A DNA stretch of 64,000 nt from Metallococcus carri (GTDB lineage: Bacteria; Actinomycetota; Actinomycetes; Actinomycetales; Dermatophilaceae), in contig NZ_JAAOIV010000006.1 of NCBI RefSeq assembly GCF_011440275.1, positions 118,984 through 182,983 of the forward strand, given 5' to 3'. The position numbers were made by a program, and so were the translations under genes. Shown in pieces: positions 18,432-27,600 of the stretch (positions are counted from its first letter, which is position 1; the number at the start of each line of letters is the position of its first letter). Under the pieces are notes generated by a model. It was not told where the DNA came from. It searched no databases and was given only the letters and a program-made list of their open reading frames with translations.

Positions 18432-18509
18432 GGTCATCACCCGGGGCACCCCACCGCGGTGGAGGGTTGCCGGCCAGCAAGCCGGGGCTACGCGCTGGCA
18501 CTCGTGACC
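18432..18509 (-). promoter_or_regulatory. SAM-IV-type riboswitch upstream of metY
   Basis: Minus strand: GGTCACGAGTGCCAGCG, AGCCCCGGCTTGCTGGCCGG, CAACCCTCCACCGCGG, TGGGGTGCCCCGGGTGATGA then CC. The GGTCA opening strand pairs with the final TGACC. It differs from the metX copy at only a few loop and stem positions, several compensatory. About 85 nt then separate it from the ATG, including a G+C-rich hairpin. Confidence 0.92.
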
Positions 18510-18516
18510 TGATCCG

Positions 18517-18522
18517 ACGATA
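18517..18522 (-). promoter_or_regulatory. metY -10 element (TATCGT)
   Basis: TATCGT on the minus strand, 7 nt before AGGTCACG, so the transcript would begin at the riboswitch. Confidence 0.5.
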
Positions 18523-18587
18523 GAACACCGATCTCGCCCGCCGGGCGGGGTGTCTCTGCATCCGGACACCACGAGGGGCGCCGCGGT

Positions 18588-19847
18588 TCAGAGCAGTTGG
18601 GCGAGGGTGTAGATGAGCAGGCCCACCAGCCCGCCGACGACGGTGCCGTTGATGCGGATGAACTGCAGGTCGCGCCCGACGTGCAATTCGATCCGTTGCG
18701 AGGCCTCCCGGCCGTCCCAGCGGTCGATCGTCTGTGAGATGACCGTCGACAACTCCCGGCCGTAGGTCGTGACCATATAGACCACCGCGTCGGCGAGGCG
18801 CCGGTCGAGGGAAGCGCGGAAGGACGCATCGGTAACGATGCGACCGCCCAGGTCGCCCAGCGCACGCGCCATACGGGCTCGCAGTTCGCCGTCCTCGTCC
18901 CCGAGGGCTTCGACAAGCGCGCGCCGCACCGATCCCCACAGGGACACGAGCGACCCCGCAACGGATGGGTGCTCGAGCACGGTGAGCTTGAGCGCTTCGG
19001 CCTTCGCCTGGGTGTCGGGGTCGGTCTGCAGACGGCCGGCGAGTTCGCGCAGGAACTCGTCCAGGGCCTCGCGCACCCGGTGGTCGGGGTTGTCGCGCAC
19101 ATCCGCCAGCCAGGTGACCATCTCGGCGTGGACGCGGCGAATCACGATGTCGTCCAACGACTTTGGCGACCACCACGGTGCTCTGGTCGCGAGGATCTGG
19201 GAGACGGTCTCCTCGTTGGCGATCACCCAGTCGTGCAGCTGGGTGACACCGAGGTCGACCAGTCCGCGGTGCGATCCGTCGCGCACCACTCCCTCGAGCA
19301 GCGAACCGGCGAGCGGTGCGATGGGTTCACGGCCGAGGCGCGGCAGCAGGATGCGATCGAGCAGCTCGGCGACCTCGGAGTCCTTGACCGAGGACACGCC
19401 GCGGGCGAGCGCCGGCGAGGCCTCCGCGACGGCGCGGCGGGCATTGGCCGGCTCCTGCAGCCAGCGGCCCACCCGCAGCATCACCTCGGCCGACTGCAAC
19501 CGGGTGCGCACGTTGTCGGCGGTGAGGAAGTTGTCGGTGACGAAATCCTCGAGGCTGCGCGCGATGGTCTGCTTGCGCTCGGGGATGATCGCGGTGTGCG
19601 GGATCGGCAGCCCGAGCGGGCGGCGGAAGAGCGCGGTCACGGCGAACCAGTCGGCGACCGCACCGACCATCGCCGCCTCGGAGGCGGCATTGACATAACC
19701 CCACACTCCCCCGCGACCGTGGGTCAGCACGAAGATCACGGCGGCCAGCAGCAGCAGCGACAGGGCGACCGCGCGCATCCGGCGGAGCCCGGCGCGGCGG
19801 CTCTCATCGGCGGCCGACAGGATCGGCCCGGAGGAGACCTCGGACAT
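18588..19847 (-). CDS. DUF445 family membrane protein (YjiN-like)
   Basis: 419 residues. N-terminal TM helix (~25-42, VALSLLLLAAVIFVLTH), then the DUF445 signature GYVNAASEAAMVGAVADWFA and VTALFRRPLGLPIPHTAIIP, a long coiled helical central part, and a C-terminal membrane hairpin (FIRINGTVVGGLVGLLIYTL). Function unknown. TACGCT lies 8 nt before the ATG. It lies upstream of metY on the same strand but the metY riboswitch promoter intervenes. Confidence 0.88.
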   Translation of the reverse strand: MSEVSSGPILSAADESRRAGLRRMRAVALSLLLLAAVIFVLTHGRGGVWGYVNAASEAAMVGAVADWFAVTALFRRPLGLPIPHTAIIPERKQTIARSLEDFVTDNFLTADNVRTRLQSAEVMLRVGRWLQEPANARRAVAEASPALARGVSSVKDSEVAELLDRILLPRLGREPIAPLAGSLLEGVVRDGSHRGLVDLGVTQLHDWVIANEETVSQILATRAPWWSPKSLDDIVIRRVHAEMVTWLADVRDNPDHRVREALDEFLRELAGRLQTDPDTQAKAEALKLTVLEHPSVAGSLVSLWGSVRRALVEALGDEDGELRARMARALGDLGGRIVTDASFRASLDRRLADAVVYMVTTYGRELSTVISQTIDRWDGREASQRIELHVGRDLQFIRINGTVVGGLVGLLIYTLAQLL

Positions 19848-19867
19848 GGGGCCTTAGCGTAGGCGGC

Positions 19868-20596
19868 TCAGCCGCGCCAGCCGAGGTCGGCGTCGGCGCC
19901 GGGAATCGCGTTGGAGCTGTAGAGCAGTGTCCACTTGGTGTAGTCGCCGCCCCCGCGCACGACATAGACGAGCTTGCCGCCGGTGGACGCCTGGCCGGCG
20001 GACAGGTTGGCGGACACCAGCAGGTCGTTGGACGGCACCGCGCCGGAAGTGGAGTCGCGGCTGCAGGCATTGCCCTGGGGGTCGCGCAACGCGAAATCGG
20101 TGAAACCCACCCGCGGCTTGATCGAGGAGCCGGTGTCCTTGAGCGTCACCGAGACCTCGAAGACGAGCGCGACATCGTCCGTGGCGTAGGTCGAGGAGTC
20201 CGGCCGCTTGACGACCGTCGGACCGGAGGTCTTCACCTCCACCAGCGGCTGGTCGGCGACCAGACCGAAGCCGGACTTGTAGTTGGTCTGCTGCGCCGTG
20301 CCGTATGCCGCGATCTTGGTCGCGCCGCCGGACCGGGTCGCCAGTCCGAGGATGTCGGCCCGGCAGCTTCCGGCGGCGGCAGCGGTGCTCGAGCCGGAGG
20401 ACGGTGCGGCCGTGGGCGGAGTCGTGGTGGGCGCGGCCGCAGTGGTGCCGGAGCCACTGGTGGATGTGCCGGTGGGTCTCGCGGTGGCGGTTGATGGCAC
20501 CACCGTCAGGGGCGCGTCGCTCGCGCAGCCCGCCACTGACGCGCCGACGGCGCTCGCCGCACCTGCAGCGAGCGCCCGTCGACGCCATCCGGTCAA
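19868..20596 (-). CDS. Lipoprotein, paralogue of its upstream neighbour
   Basis: 242 residues with a lipobox (GASVAGC, Cys ~24) followed by a Thr/Ser/Pro/Ala linker and a globular domain. Its C-terminus (YTKWTLLYSSNAIPGADADL, then GWRG) parallels that of the upstream gene (YSKYTLMFSSNSDTGATAQV, then GWSG), as does the middle (ALVFEVSVTLKDTGSS / ALVFEITAKLKDASGY). The two are tandem duplicates, probably DUF4352-like extracellular beta domains. The start appears to be TTG, 2 bp after the upstream stop; the ribosome site GGAGCGG lies inside the previous gene's end, so translation is probably coupled. Confidence 0.72.
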   Translation of the reverse strand: MTGWRRRALAAGAASAVGASVAGCASDAPLTVVPSTATARPTGTSTSGSGTTAAAPTTTPPTAAPSSGSSTAAAAGSCRADILGLATRSGGATKIAAYGTAQQTNYKSGFGLVADQPLVEVKTSGPTVVKRPDSSTYATDDVALVFEVSVTLKDTGSSIKPRVGFTDFALRDPQGNACSRDSTSGAVPSNDLLVSANLSAGQASTGGKLVYVVRGGGDYTKWTLLYSSNAIPGADADLGWRG

Positions 20597-20598
20597 GG

Positions 20599-21357
20599 TC
20601 AGCCGCTCCAGCCCACCTGCGCGGTCGCGCCGGTGTCGGAGTTGGAGCTGAACATCAGGGTGTACTTGCTGTAGTCCTGACCCTTGGGCACCACGAACGC
20701 GATCTGCCCCTTGATCTCGTCACCGCTCATGCGGCCCTCCGGGAGCTTGTCCTGCACCTTGATCACCGGGCTGGAGCTGTCGCGCTGGCAGACATTCTGC
20801 TGGCCGTCCATCAGGGTGAAGTTCAGGTAGCTCATGTAGCCATACCCGCTCGCGTCCTTGAGCTTGGCGGTGATCTCGAAGACCAGCGCCTGCTGACCAC
20901 TCTCGTACAGATAGGAGTCACCGGCCGGCGCCTTGGCCTGCGGCTTGCCGGACGAGATCGACATCGGGGTCTTGTCGCTGCCGATCGAACTGATGTATTC
21001 GGTGTCGAACTTGGTGCCGAAGGGCTTGATCTGGGTGGAGCTGCCCTTCTTGGAGAAGTAGTTGGTCGACGACACCGTGCACACCGCGCCGGAGTTGCCG
21101 CCGTCGCTCGCGGAGCTGGTGTCACTGCTGGCCGAGCTGGAGTCACTGCTCGTGGAGCTGGAGTCGCTGCTCGAACTGCTCGAGTCGCTCGAGCTGCTGG
21201 AATCGCTGGTGCTGGACGAGTCGCCCGCCCCCTGCGTGGTGCCACTCGTGGAGCTCGGTGCGACGGCCTTCGGCGCCTCCTGCTGGCAGGCCGTGGTGCC
21301 GACGGCGATCATGGCAACGGATGCGGCCACGGCCACCGAGCGACTGATGCGGTTCAT
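20599..21357 (-). CDS. Ser-rich-linker lipoprotein (DUF4352-like domain)
   Basis: 252 residues: signal peptide with lipobox VGTTAC (Cys ~24), then a ~60-residue linker almost entirely Ser with Asp, Thr and Ala, then a ~150-residue domain carrying two Cys (AVCTVSST and QNVCQRDS). Surface-anchored; function unknown. GGGAGGA precedes the ATG. It forms an operon with the following paralogue. A third Ser-rich lipoprotein with an unrelated domain lies at 51833-52675, and all three may share the same wall-spanning linker design. Confidence 0.8.
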   Translation of the reverse strand: MNRISRSVAVAASVAMIAVGTTACQQEAPKAVAPSSTSGTTQGAGDSSSTSDSSSSSDSSSSSSDSSSTSSDSSSASSDTSSASDGGNSGAVCTVSSTNYFSKKGSSTQIKPFGTKFDTEYISSIGSDKTPMSISSGKPQAKAPAGDSYLYESGQQALVFEITAKLKDASGYGYMSYLNFTLMDGQQNVCQRDSSSPVIKVQDKLPEGRMSGDEIKGQIAFVVPKGQDYSKYTLMFSSNSDTGATAQVGWSG

Positions 21358-21376
21358 GGTTTCCTCCCACTGAAAC

Positions 21377-21396
21377 CAGCGCGCCCTCACGCGCTG
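21377..21396 (-). terminator. Short hairpin between serA and the lipoprotein operon
   Basis: Minus-strand CAGCGCG / CGCGCTG with a 6-nt loop followed by GTTT. A weak candidate terminator for serA. Confidence 0.4.
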
Positions 21397-21448
21397 TGCG
21401 TTTTCCGGGCATGAGACTACGCGGTCAGCCGACTGGTTCCCGGCACCT

Positions 21449-22642
21449 CTATTCGACGACGCGCAACCGGATCGTCTCCGGCAGCGCCCGCAACTCCTCG
21501 ATGGCGGCGGCGGGGACATCGCGCACGTCGCTCACGACATACCCGATGTCGGCCTTGGTGGCGAGCAGCTGACCCTCGATGTTGACGCCGTGGTTGGCCA
21601 GGATGCTGTTGACCTTGGCCAGCACGCCGGGCGTGTTGGTGTGCAGGTGCAGGATCCGGCGGTCGCCCGGGTGGCCGTCGAGGGTGAGCGCGGGCAGGTT
21701 GACGGTGAGGGTGGTGGTGCCGCGCTCGACGAAATCGCGCAGCTTGGTCGCCACGAACCGGCCGATATCCTCCTGCGCCTCCTCGGTCGAGCCGCCGATG
21801 TGCGGGGTGAGCACGACATTGGGGATGCGCTGCAGCGGCGAGACGAATTCGTCCCCGCGCTTCTTGGGCTCGGAGGGGAAGACGTCGACGGCGGCGCCGG
21901 CGATATGCCCGGACTCGAGGTTGTCCCGCAGCGCGTCGTAGTCGACGACGAAACCGCGCGAGAGGTTGAGGAAGAGCGAGCGGTGGCGCATCCGCTCGAA
22001 TTGTGCGGCGCCGAAGAAGCCGGCGTTGCCGGGGCGGCCGTCGACATGCAAGGTGATGACCTCGGCGGTCTCCAGCAGCTCCTCGAGGCTGTCGCAGCGC
22101 TTGGCGTTGCCGAGCGCGAGTTTGTCCTCGACGTCGTAGAAGTAGACCTGCAGCCCGAGCATCTCGGCGACCACCGACAGCTGGCTGCCGATATTTCCGT
22201 AGCCGACGATGCCGAGCTTGCGGCCGCGGATCTCGTGACTGCCCTTGGCGTTCTTGTCCCACACCCCGCTGTGCAGGGCGCCGTCCTTCTCGGTGAGGCG
22301 GCGCGCCATCACGATGATCTCGGCGATGGCGAGTTCGACGACGCTGCGGGTGTTGGAGAACGGCGCGTTGAACACCACGACACCGCGCTCGGCGGCCTCG
22401 GCGAGGGCCACCTGGTTGGTGCCGATGCAGAAGCAACCGATGGCCTCGAGGTCGGTGGCCGCCGTCAGCACCCGCGGGGTCACCTCGGTCTTGGACCGTA
22501 TGCCGAGCAGGTGCACGCCTTCCAGCGCGGCGATCAGCTCGTCCTCGTCGAGCGCGCCGGGGCGGGTCTCGACCTCGAAGCCGGCGTCGCGCAGCAGCGA
22601 TTCGGCGAGGGGGTGGACGCTTTCGAGCAGCAGTGCCTTCAC
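21449..22642 (-). CDS. serA: D-3-phosphoglycerate dehydrogenase, E. coli-type with ACT domain
   Basis: Catalyses the first step of serine synthesis, oxidation of 3-phosphoglycerate with NAD. About 397 residues from the GTG at 22642 (VKALLLESVHPLAESLL), matching where homologues begin; ATGs at 22693 and 22705 extend it without homology. Marks: IGCFCIGTNQV, FNAPFSNTRSVVELAIAE, the Rossmann loop GIVGYGNIGSQLSVVAEMLG, catalytic Arg/Glu/His in NLSRGFVVD, IAGAAVDVFPSEP and LTPHIGGSTEEAQ. A C-terminal ACT domain (HLHTNTPGVLAKVNSIL) mediates serine feedback. This is the shorter E. coli architecture, not the ~530-residue form with the intervening domain found in M. tuberculosis. Confidence 0.93.
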   Translation of the reverse strand: MKALLLESVHPLAESLLRDAGFEVETRPGALDEDELIAALEGVHLLGIRSKTEVTPRVLTAATDLEAIGCFCIGTNQVALAEAAERGVVVFNAPFSNTRSVVELAIAEIIVMARRLTEKDGALHSGVWDKNAKGSHEIRGRKLGIVGYGNIGSQLSVVAEMLGLQVYFYDVEDKLALGNAKRCDSLEELLETAEVITLHVDGRPGNAGFFGAAQFERMRHRSLFLNLSRGFVVDYDALRDNLESGHIAGAAVDVFPSEPKKRGDEFVSPLQRIPNVVLTPHIGGSTEEAQEDIGRFVATKLRDFVERGTTTLTVNLPALTLDGHPGDRRILHLHTNTPGVLAKVNSILANHGVNIEGQLLATKADIGYVVSDVRDVPAAAIEELRALPETIRLRVVE

Positions 22643-22713
22643 GCGTTCTATCGTCTCAGTGCCACCTGGGAGCGCGCGGAGGCGGTCCGTCATACGGGCT
22701 GGCAAAGGTGCGC

Positions 22714-23025
22714 TCAGGGCGGGTCGAGCGGACGGTCCTCGAACGGCCAGCCGCCCCGCTCCAGGTGCGCGCGCACCCTGGCGATATCGGCTTCGGTCGG
22801 CAATTCGTCGATCACCTTGGTGATGTGGACCACGGCATCGATCCGGCTCACCGGCTCGCCCTCAGGCGTGCGCTCGGCGAGCCGTGCGGCGATCTGGGCG
22901 GCCTCGTCCTCGCTGACCTGACGACGCAGCAGCGCGAACAGCGGCACGTAGTCGCGCTCCGGGACGCCTTCGGGATAACCGGCCCGGATCCAGTCCAGGA
23001 TCCGGGCGAGGCGGCTGGCAGCCAT
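22714..23025 (-). CDS. DUF3349 domain protein
   Basis: 103 residues, two similar short helical halves: LARILDWIRAGYPEGVPERD, VPLFALLRRQVSEDEAAQIA, then ITKVIDELPTEADIARVRAH. It resembles Mycobacterium Rv0543c, whose small helical fold has been solved but whose role is unknown. Its ATG overlaps the TGA of the gene before it (TGATG), so the two are translationally coupled, and the gene order with the membrane protein and pit is the same as Rv0543c-Rv0545c. Confidence 0.85.
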   Translation of the reverse strand: MAASRLARILDWIRAGYPEGVPERDYVPLFALLRRQVSEDEAAQIAARLAERTPEGEPVSRIDAVVHITKVIDELPTEADIARVRAHLERGGWPFEDRPLDPP

Positions 23026-23345
23026 CACCCCAGCCCCGGGAACACGGTCCAACCGGTGTAGTGGGCGATCGTCTTCTTCATCACCAGCAGCAGGCCGCAC
23101 ACCACGGCGGCGACGATCAGCACGAAGGCCAGCGCGGCGCCGGCCAGGGCCAGCGGGTTGGCCTTGGTGACGGTGCCGTCCTTGGCCACCCCGCCGGTGC
23201 CGGCATCCCACAGGCGCAGGCCGACGGCATACAGCGCGGGCAGACCGGCACCGAAGACCAGGCCGACGAGCAGCACCTTGATCGCGGACTGCCCGATGCC
23301 CGGCCAGTCGATGCTGCCTGCGCTTTTGACGACGAGTGACTTCAT
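23025..23345 (-). CDS. Small membrane protein (Rv0544c-like)
   Basis: 106 residues with two TM helices (~20-42, SAIKVLLVGLVFGAGLPALY; ~67-89, LAGAALAFVLIVAAVVCGLL) and short soluble ends. It matches in place and size the predicted membrane protein between DUF3349 and PitA in Mycobacterium. GGGAGG precedes the ATG, which is 11 bp after the pit stop. It may be an accessory of the phosphate carrier; that is inferred from conserved neighbourhood only. Confidence 0.8.
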   Translation of the reverse strand: MKSLVVKSAGSIDWPGIGQSAIKVLLVGLVFGAGLPALYAVGLRLWDAGTGGVAKDGTVTKANPLALAGAALAFVLIVAAVVCGLLLVMKKTIAHYTGWTVFPGLG

Positions 23346-23356
23346 GACGACCTCCC

Positions 23357-24568
23357 TCAGGCGACCGGTTCGGACACCCGGTCGGCCGGGGTCGGCGAGT
23401 GGGTCTGCTCATCCCACGCGTGGTTGACGTTGGTGTGATCGACCTTCTGGGCCCGGCTACGCAGATACATCCAGGAGGCGAGCGCCACGAGGATCGCGAA
23501 GATGGTGAGGGCCCCGGGCAGCCCGCCGATGAGGTGGGCCACGGCGTAACAGGCGGCGCCCACGACGCCGGCGGCGGGCAGCGTGGTCAGCCAGGCGAGC
23601 ACCATCCGGCCGGCGACACCCCAGCGCACGGTGGCGCCGGGCTTGCCGACGCCGGAGCCGAGGATCGAGCCGGTCGCCACGTGGGTGGTCGACAGGGCCA
23701 TCCCGAGGTGGGAGGAGGTGAGGATGATCGCGGCCGAGGACGCTTCGGCGGCCATGCCCTGCGGCGACTCGATCTCGACCAGGCCCTTGCCGAGCGTGCG
23801 GATGATGCGCCACCCGCCGAGATAGGTGCCGAGTGCGATCGCGAGCGCGCAGGTGAGGATGATCCACACCGGCAGGCCGTCGTTCTTGACGCTGTCGGCG
23901 GTGAGCGAGCCGTGCGCGATCAGCGCCAGCGCGATCACGCCCATCGTCTTTTGCGCATCGCCGGTGCCGTGCGCGAGGGAGACCAGCGACGCGGTGCCGA
24001 CCTGACCCCAGCGGAAGCCCTGCTCGCGACGGCGAGGCCGCACGCGCTTGCTCACGGCATACACCACGAAGGTGCCGATCGCCGCGATCAGCCCGGCGAT
24101 GAACGGCGACAGGACCGCGGGCACGAGGACCTTGCCGACGATGCCGTTCCAGTTGACGCCGCCGGTGCCGAGCGCGGCGAGGCCGGCGCCGATCAGGCCG
24201 CCGAAGAGGGCGTGCGAGGAGCTGCTCGGCAGGCCGAGCAGCCAGGTGAACAGGTTCCACAGGATGCCGCCGATGAGGCCGGCGAAGATGATCGTCATCG
24301 CGTCCGCACCGGTCAGCCCGGCGGTGAGCGCACCGGTGGCGGACTGGATCTTCAGCACGTCCTTGGTGATGGTCGCGGCGACCTCGACCGACAAGAACGC
24401 ACCGACCAGGTTGAGGATCGCCGACACCAGCACGGCGACCTTGGGCTTGAGTGCGCCGGTGGCGATGGAGGTGGCCATCGCGTTGCCGGTGTCGTGGAAG
24501 CCGTTGGTGAAATCGAAGCCGAGGGCGGTGATCACGACGAGCGTGAGGATCACCAGATCAGCGCTCAT
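23357..24568 (-). CDS. pit: PiT-family low-affinity inorganic phosphate transporter
   Basis: 403 residues, about 10 TM helices; H+- or metal-phosphate symport across the cytoplasmic membrane. The PHO4/PiT signatures are seen twice: N-terminal GFDFTNGFHDTGNAMATSIA and C-terminal-half SLAHGTGDAQKTMGVIALAL. GLPSSSSHALFGGLIG and SSHLGMALSTTHVATGSILG are the paired substrate-site repeats. Start ATG 24568 (MSADLVILTLVV). A CACACT box lies 7 nt upstream. Heads the pit-membrane protein-DUF3349 operon. Confidence 0.95.
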   Translation of the reverse strand: MSADLVILTLVVITALGFDFTNGFHDTGNAMATSIATGALKPKVAVLVSAILNLVGAFLSVEVAATITKDVLKIQSATGALTAGLTGADAMTIIFAGLIGGILWNLFTWLLGLPSSSSHALFGGLIGAGLAALGTGGVNWNGIVGKVLVPAVLSPFIAGLIAAIGTFVVYAVSKRVRPRRREQGFRWGQVGTASLVSLAHGTGDAQKTMGVIALALIAHGSLTADSVKNDGLPVWIILTCALAIALGTYLGGWRIIRTLGKGLVEIESPQGMAAEASSAAIILTSSHLGMALSTTHVATGSILGSGVGKPGATVRWGVAGRMVLAWLTTLPAAGVVGAACYAVAHLIGGLPGALTIFAILVALASWMYLRSRAQKVDHTNVNHAWDEQTHSPTPADRVSEPVA

Positions 24569-24679
24569 GGATGTCAGTGTGGGGCCGCCGGGCCGCCCGG
24601 CGCCAACCCGGGGTCCCGCCACTGCGGGGCGGTTCACCAGATGTTCATCTTCACCGGCCTGCCTGTCGGTGCCGTCCCC

Positions 24680-24685
24680 TAGATT
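24680..24685 (+). promoter_or_regulatory. -10 element (TAGATT) of a predicted leaderless transcript
   Basis: TAGATT, then exactly 7 nt, then the GTG of the nuclease-helicase gene. Confidence 0.55.
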
Positions 24686-24692
24686 TCGTGAC

Positions 24693-27600
24693 GTGAGACA
24701 TGTCGGAGACCGCTGGGTGGTGAGCGCGACCGATATCGCCGCGGCCGCTCACTGCGAGTTCGCACTGTTGCGCCGGCTGGACACGGCGCTTGGCCGGCTG
24801 CCCGGGCCGCAGGTGGCCGAGGACCCGTTGCTGGCCCGGCTGTCGCAGTTGGGCACGGTGCACGAGGAGCGCGAGACCGAGCGGCTGCGGGCCGAGCGCG
24901 GGCTGGACGGTGTGCTCGCGATCGGCCGGCCGGCGCACACCCACGCCGCCCTCACCGCGGCGGCGCAGCAGACCGCGCGGGCCCTGCACGAGGGCGTACC
25001 GGTCGTCACCCAGGCCTGTCTGTATGACGGCGATGTCGTCGGCTTCGCCGACTTCCTGGTGCGCTCACCGGAGTGGACACCGCAGCAGCCGGTCTATGAG
25101 GTGGTCGACACCAAGCTGGCCCGTCACGCGCGCGCCGAGGCCCTGTTGCAGCTCGGGACATATGCCGGTCTGCTCCGGTCCGCGGGCATCTGCCCCGACC
25201 GTGAGGTGCGGCTGGTGCTGGGCGACCGCACCCGGCCGGGGTATGCCACCCAGGAGGTCGAACTCGTTGCGGCACAAGCCCGTTCGCGCCTGCTGGCCGC
25301 CGTCGCGGAACGTCTGGCCGCCACCGCTCCGGTCGGTTGGGAGGAGGTCATGGCCTGTGGCCGGTGCGAGACCTGTCAGGCGGAGGTCGAGTCGACACGG
25401 GACCTGCTGCTGGTCGCCCGGCTCAGGTTGTCCCAGCGGGTCCTGTTGCGTGAGCAGGGGATCCACACGATCGATGAGCTCGCGCACTCGACCGGACCGG
25501 TGGCCGGCATACCGGAGTCGACGCTGGCGACGCTGCGGGCGCAGGCGGCCCTCCAACTCGAGGGTGAGGCGGCCGGTGAGGTCGTGGCCGAGGTGTTTGA
25601 CCCCGGTCAGCTGGCGCGGCTGCCGCAACCCGATCCCGGCGATGTGTTCTTCGACTTCGAGGGCGACCCGCTGTGGACCGACGGCACCGAGGACCAGGGG
25701 CTGGAATACCTCTTCGGCGCGATGACGACCGACGGGCAGTTCCGGCCGTTCTGGGCGCACGACCGCGGCGAGGAGCGGCAGGCGCTGATCGACTTCGTCG
25801 ACTGGGTGCACGAGCGGCGCGCGGAGCACCCCGGCATGCACGTCTACCACTACGCCGATTACGAGCGGGCCGCGCTGCTGCGGCTGGCAGCCCGGCATGG
25901 CGTCTACGAGGAGGAGGTCGACGCGCTGCTGCGGGCCAATGTGCTGGTCGACCTGTATGCCGTGGTGCGCGCCGGGGTGCGGGTGTCGACCCGGTCCTAC
26001 TCGATCAAGAAGCTCGAGCCGCTCTATATGGGTGCGGACCTGCGCGAAAGCACGGTCGCCGACGGCGCGGCCTCGATCGTCGAATACCACCGTTACGCGA
26101 CCGCGGTCGCGCTCGGTGACTCCACCCAGGCGGCGGAGATCCTGGAGCAGATCCGCGACTACAACGAATACGACTGCCGGTCCACGCTGCGGCTGCGCGA
26201 CTGGTTGTGGGACCGGCGCGACCCCGCGGCGACCACGGACGACGCCGAGGTCGAGGTGCGTGAGGTCAGCGAGAAGACCGCCGAGCGGCTGGCGCTGGCG
26301 GCCCGGCTGATGGACGGGCTGCCCGACGCCCTCGACCGCACCCCCGAGCAGCGGGCGATCGCGCTCGTCGCAGCCGCGGTCAACTACTTCTCGCGTGAGG
26401 CAAAACCCTTCTGGCACAAGCACTTTGACCGGCTCAACTCCCCCATCGGGGATTGGGAGGACTCACCCGAGGTGCTGCGCCTGACCCAGGCCGAGGTGGT
26501 GACCGACTGGGCCAAGCCGACCGCCCGGGCGCGCACCCTGGCCCGCGCGCTGCGGGTGATCACGACGCCGGTCGGTGGCCAGCTCCCCCCGGCCAAGATG
26601 TGGCCGGTCTACGCCATGCCAGCGCCGGCGGTGACCGAGTCGCCCGGCCTCGGCGGCTACGGCTGGCTGAACAAGGCGGCTGAGGTCACCGTTGTGGAGG
26701 AGTTCGAGGACGGCCGCATCGTGGTCGATCTCGTCGAGGCCCTGCCGCAAAAGGCCGACGGGCATGCCCAACTGCCGCTCGCCGCGGTGATCGCCGACCA
26801 GGACTACAGCGACCCGCTGGCCGCCTCGCTCACCGCGCTCGCCCAGCGGGTCGAAGCCGAGGGACTGCCGCAGGATCACCCCGGCGTGCAACTGCTGCTG
26901 CGCGCCGCGCCACGGTTCACCACCGGTGGCCTCGCGCCGGTCACCGGCACGACGGCCGACGCCATCACCGATGCGGTGCGGCGGCTGGACCGATCCGTGC
27001 TGGCGGTGCAGGGGCCGCCCGGCACCGGCAAGACCTTCGTCGCGGCGACCGTGATCGAGCGACTCGTCGCCGAGGGCTGGCGGATCGGCGTCGTCGCCCA
27101 GTCGCATGCGGTGGTCGAAAACGTCCTGGAGACCGCGATCGGGCGCGGCATCCCGGCCGACCGGGTCGTGAAGAAGATCGATCCGGGTGCTGCCGACGGT
27201 GGCGCCGACCGGTCGTGGACCGTGGTGACCGACAAGAAGCAGATCCCGGGCCTGCTGCCCTCCGGTGGTGCGCTCGTCGGTGGCACCGCCTGGGATTTCG
27301 TCGGCGACACCTTCGGTGAGAAGTTCTTCGACCTGCTGATCGTGGACGAGGCCGGCCAATTCAGCCTCGCGCACACCCTCGCGGCCAGCCGCGCCGCCCA
27401 GCGCCTGCTGCTGCTCGGCGACCCGCGTCAGCTGCCGCAAGTCACCCAGGCCCGGCACCCCGAGCCGATCGATTCCTCCGCGCTCGGGTGGGTCATGGGC
27501 GACGAGCCGGTGCTGCCAGCCGACCGCGGTTACTTCCTGGCCGAGTCCTGGCGGATGCACCCGGCGGTCTGCGCCGCCGTCAGCGAGTTGTCGTATGCCG

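Noticed and set aside
22643-22705. Longer serA start at 22693 or 22705
   Set aside because: Extra codons have no similarity to SerA proteins, which begin at the KALLLES segment.
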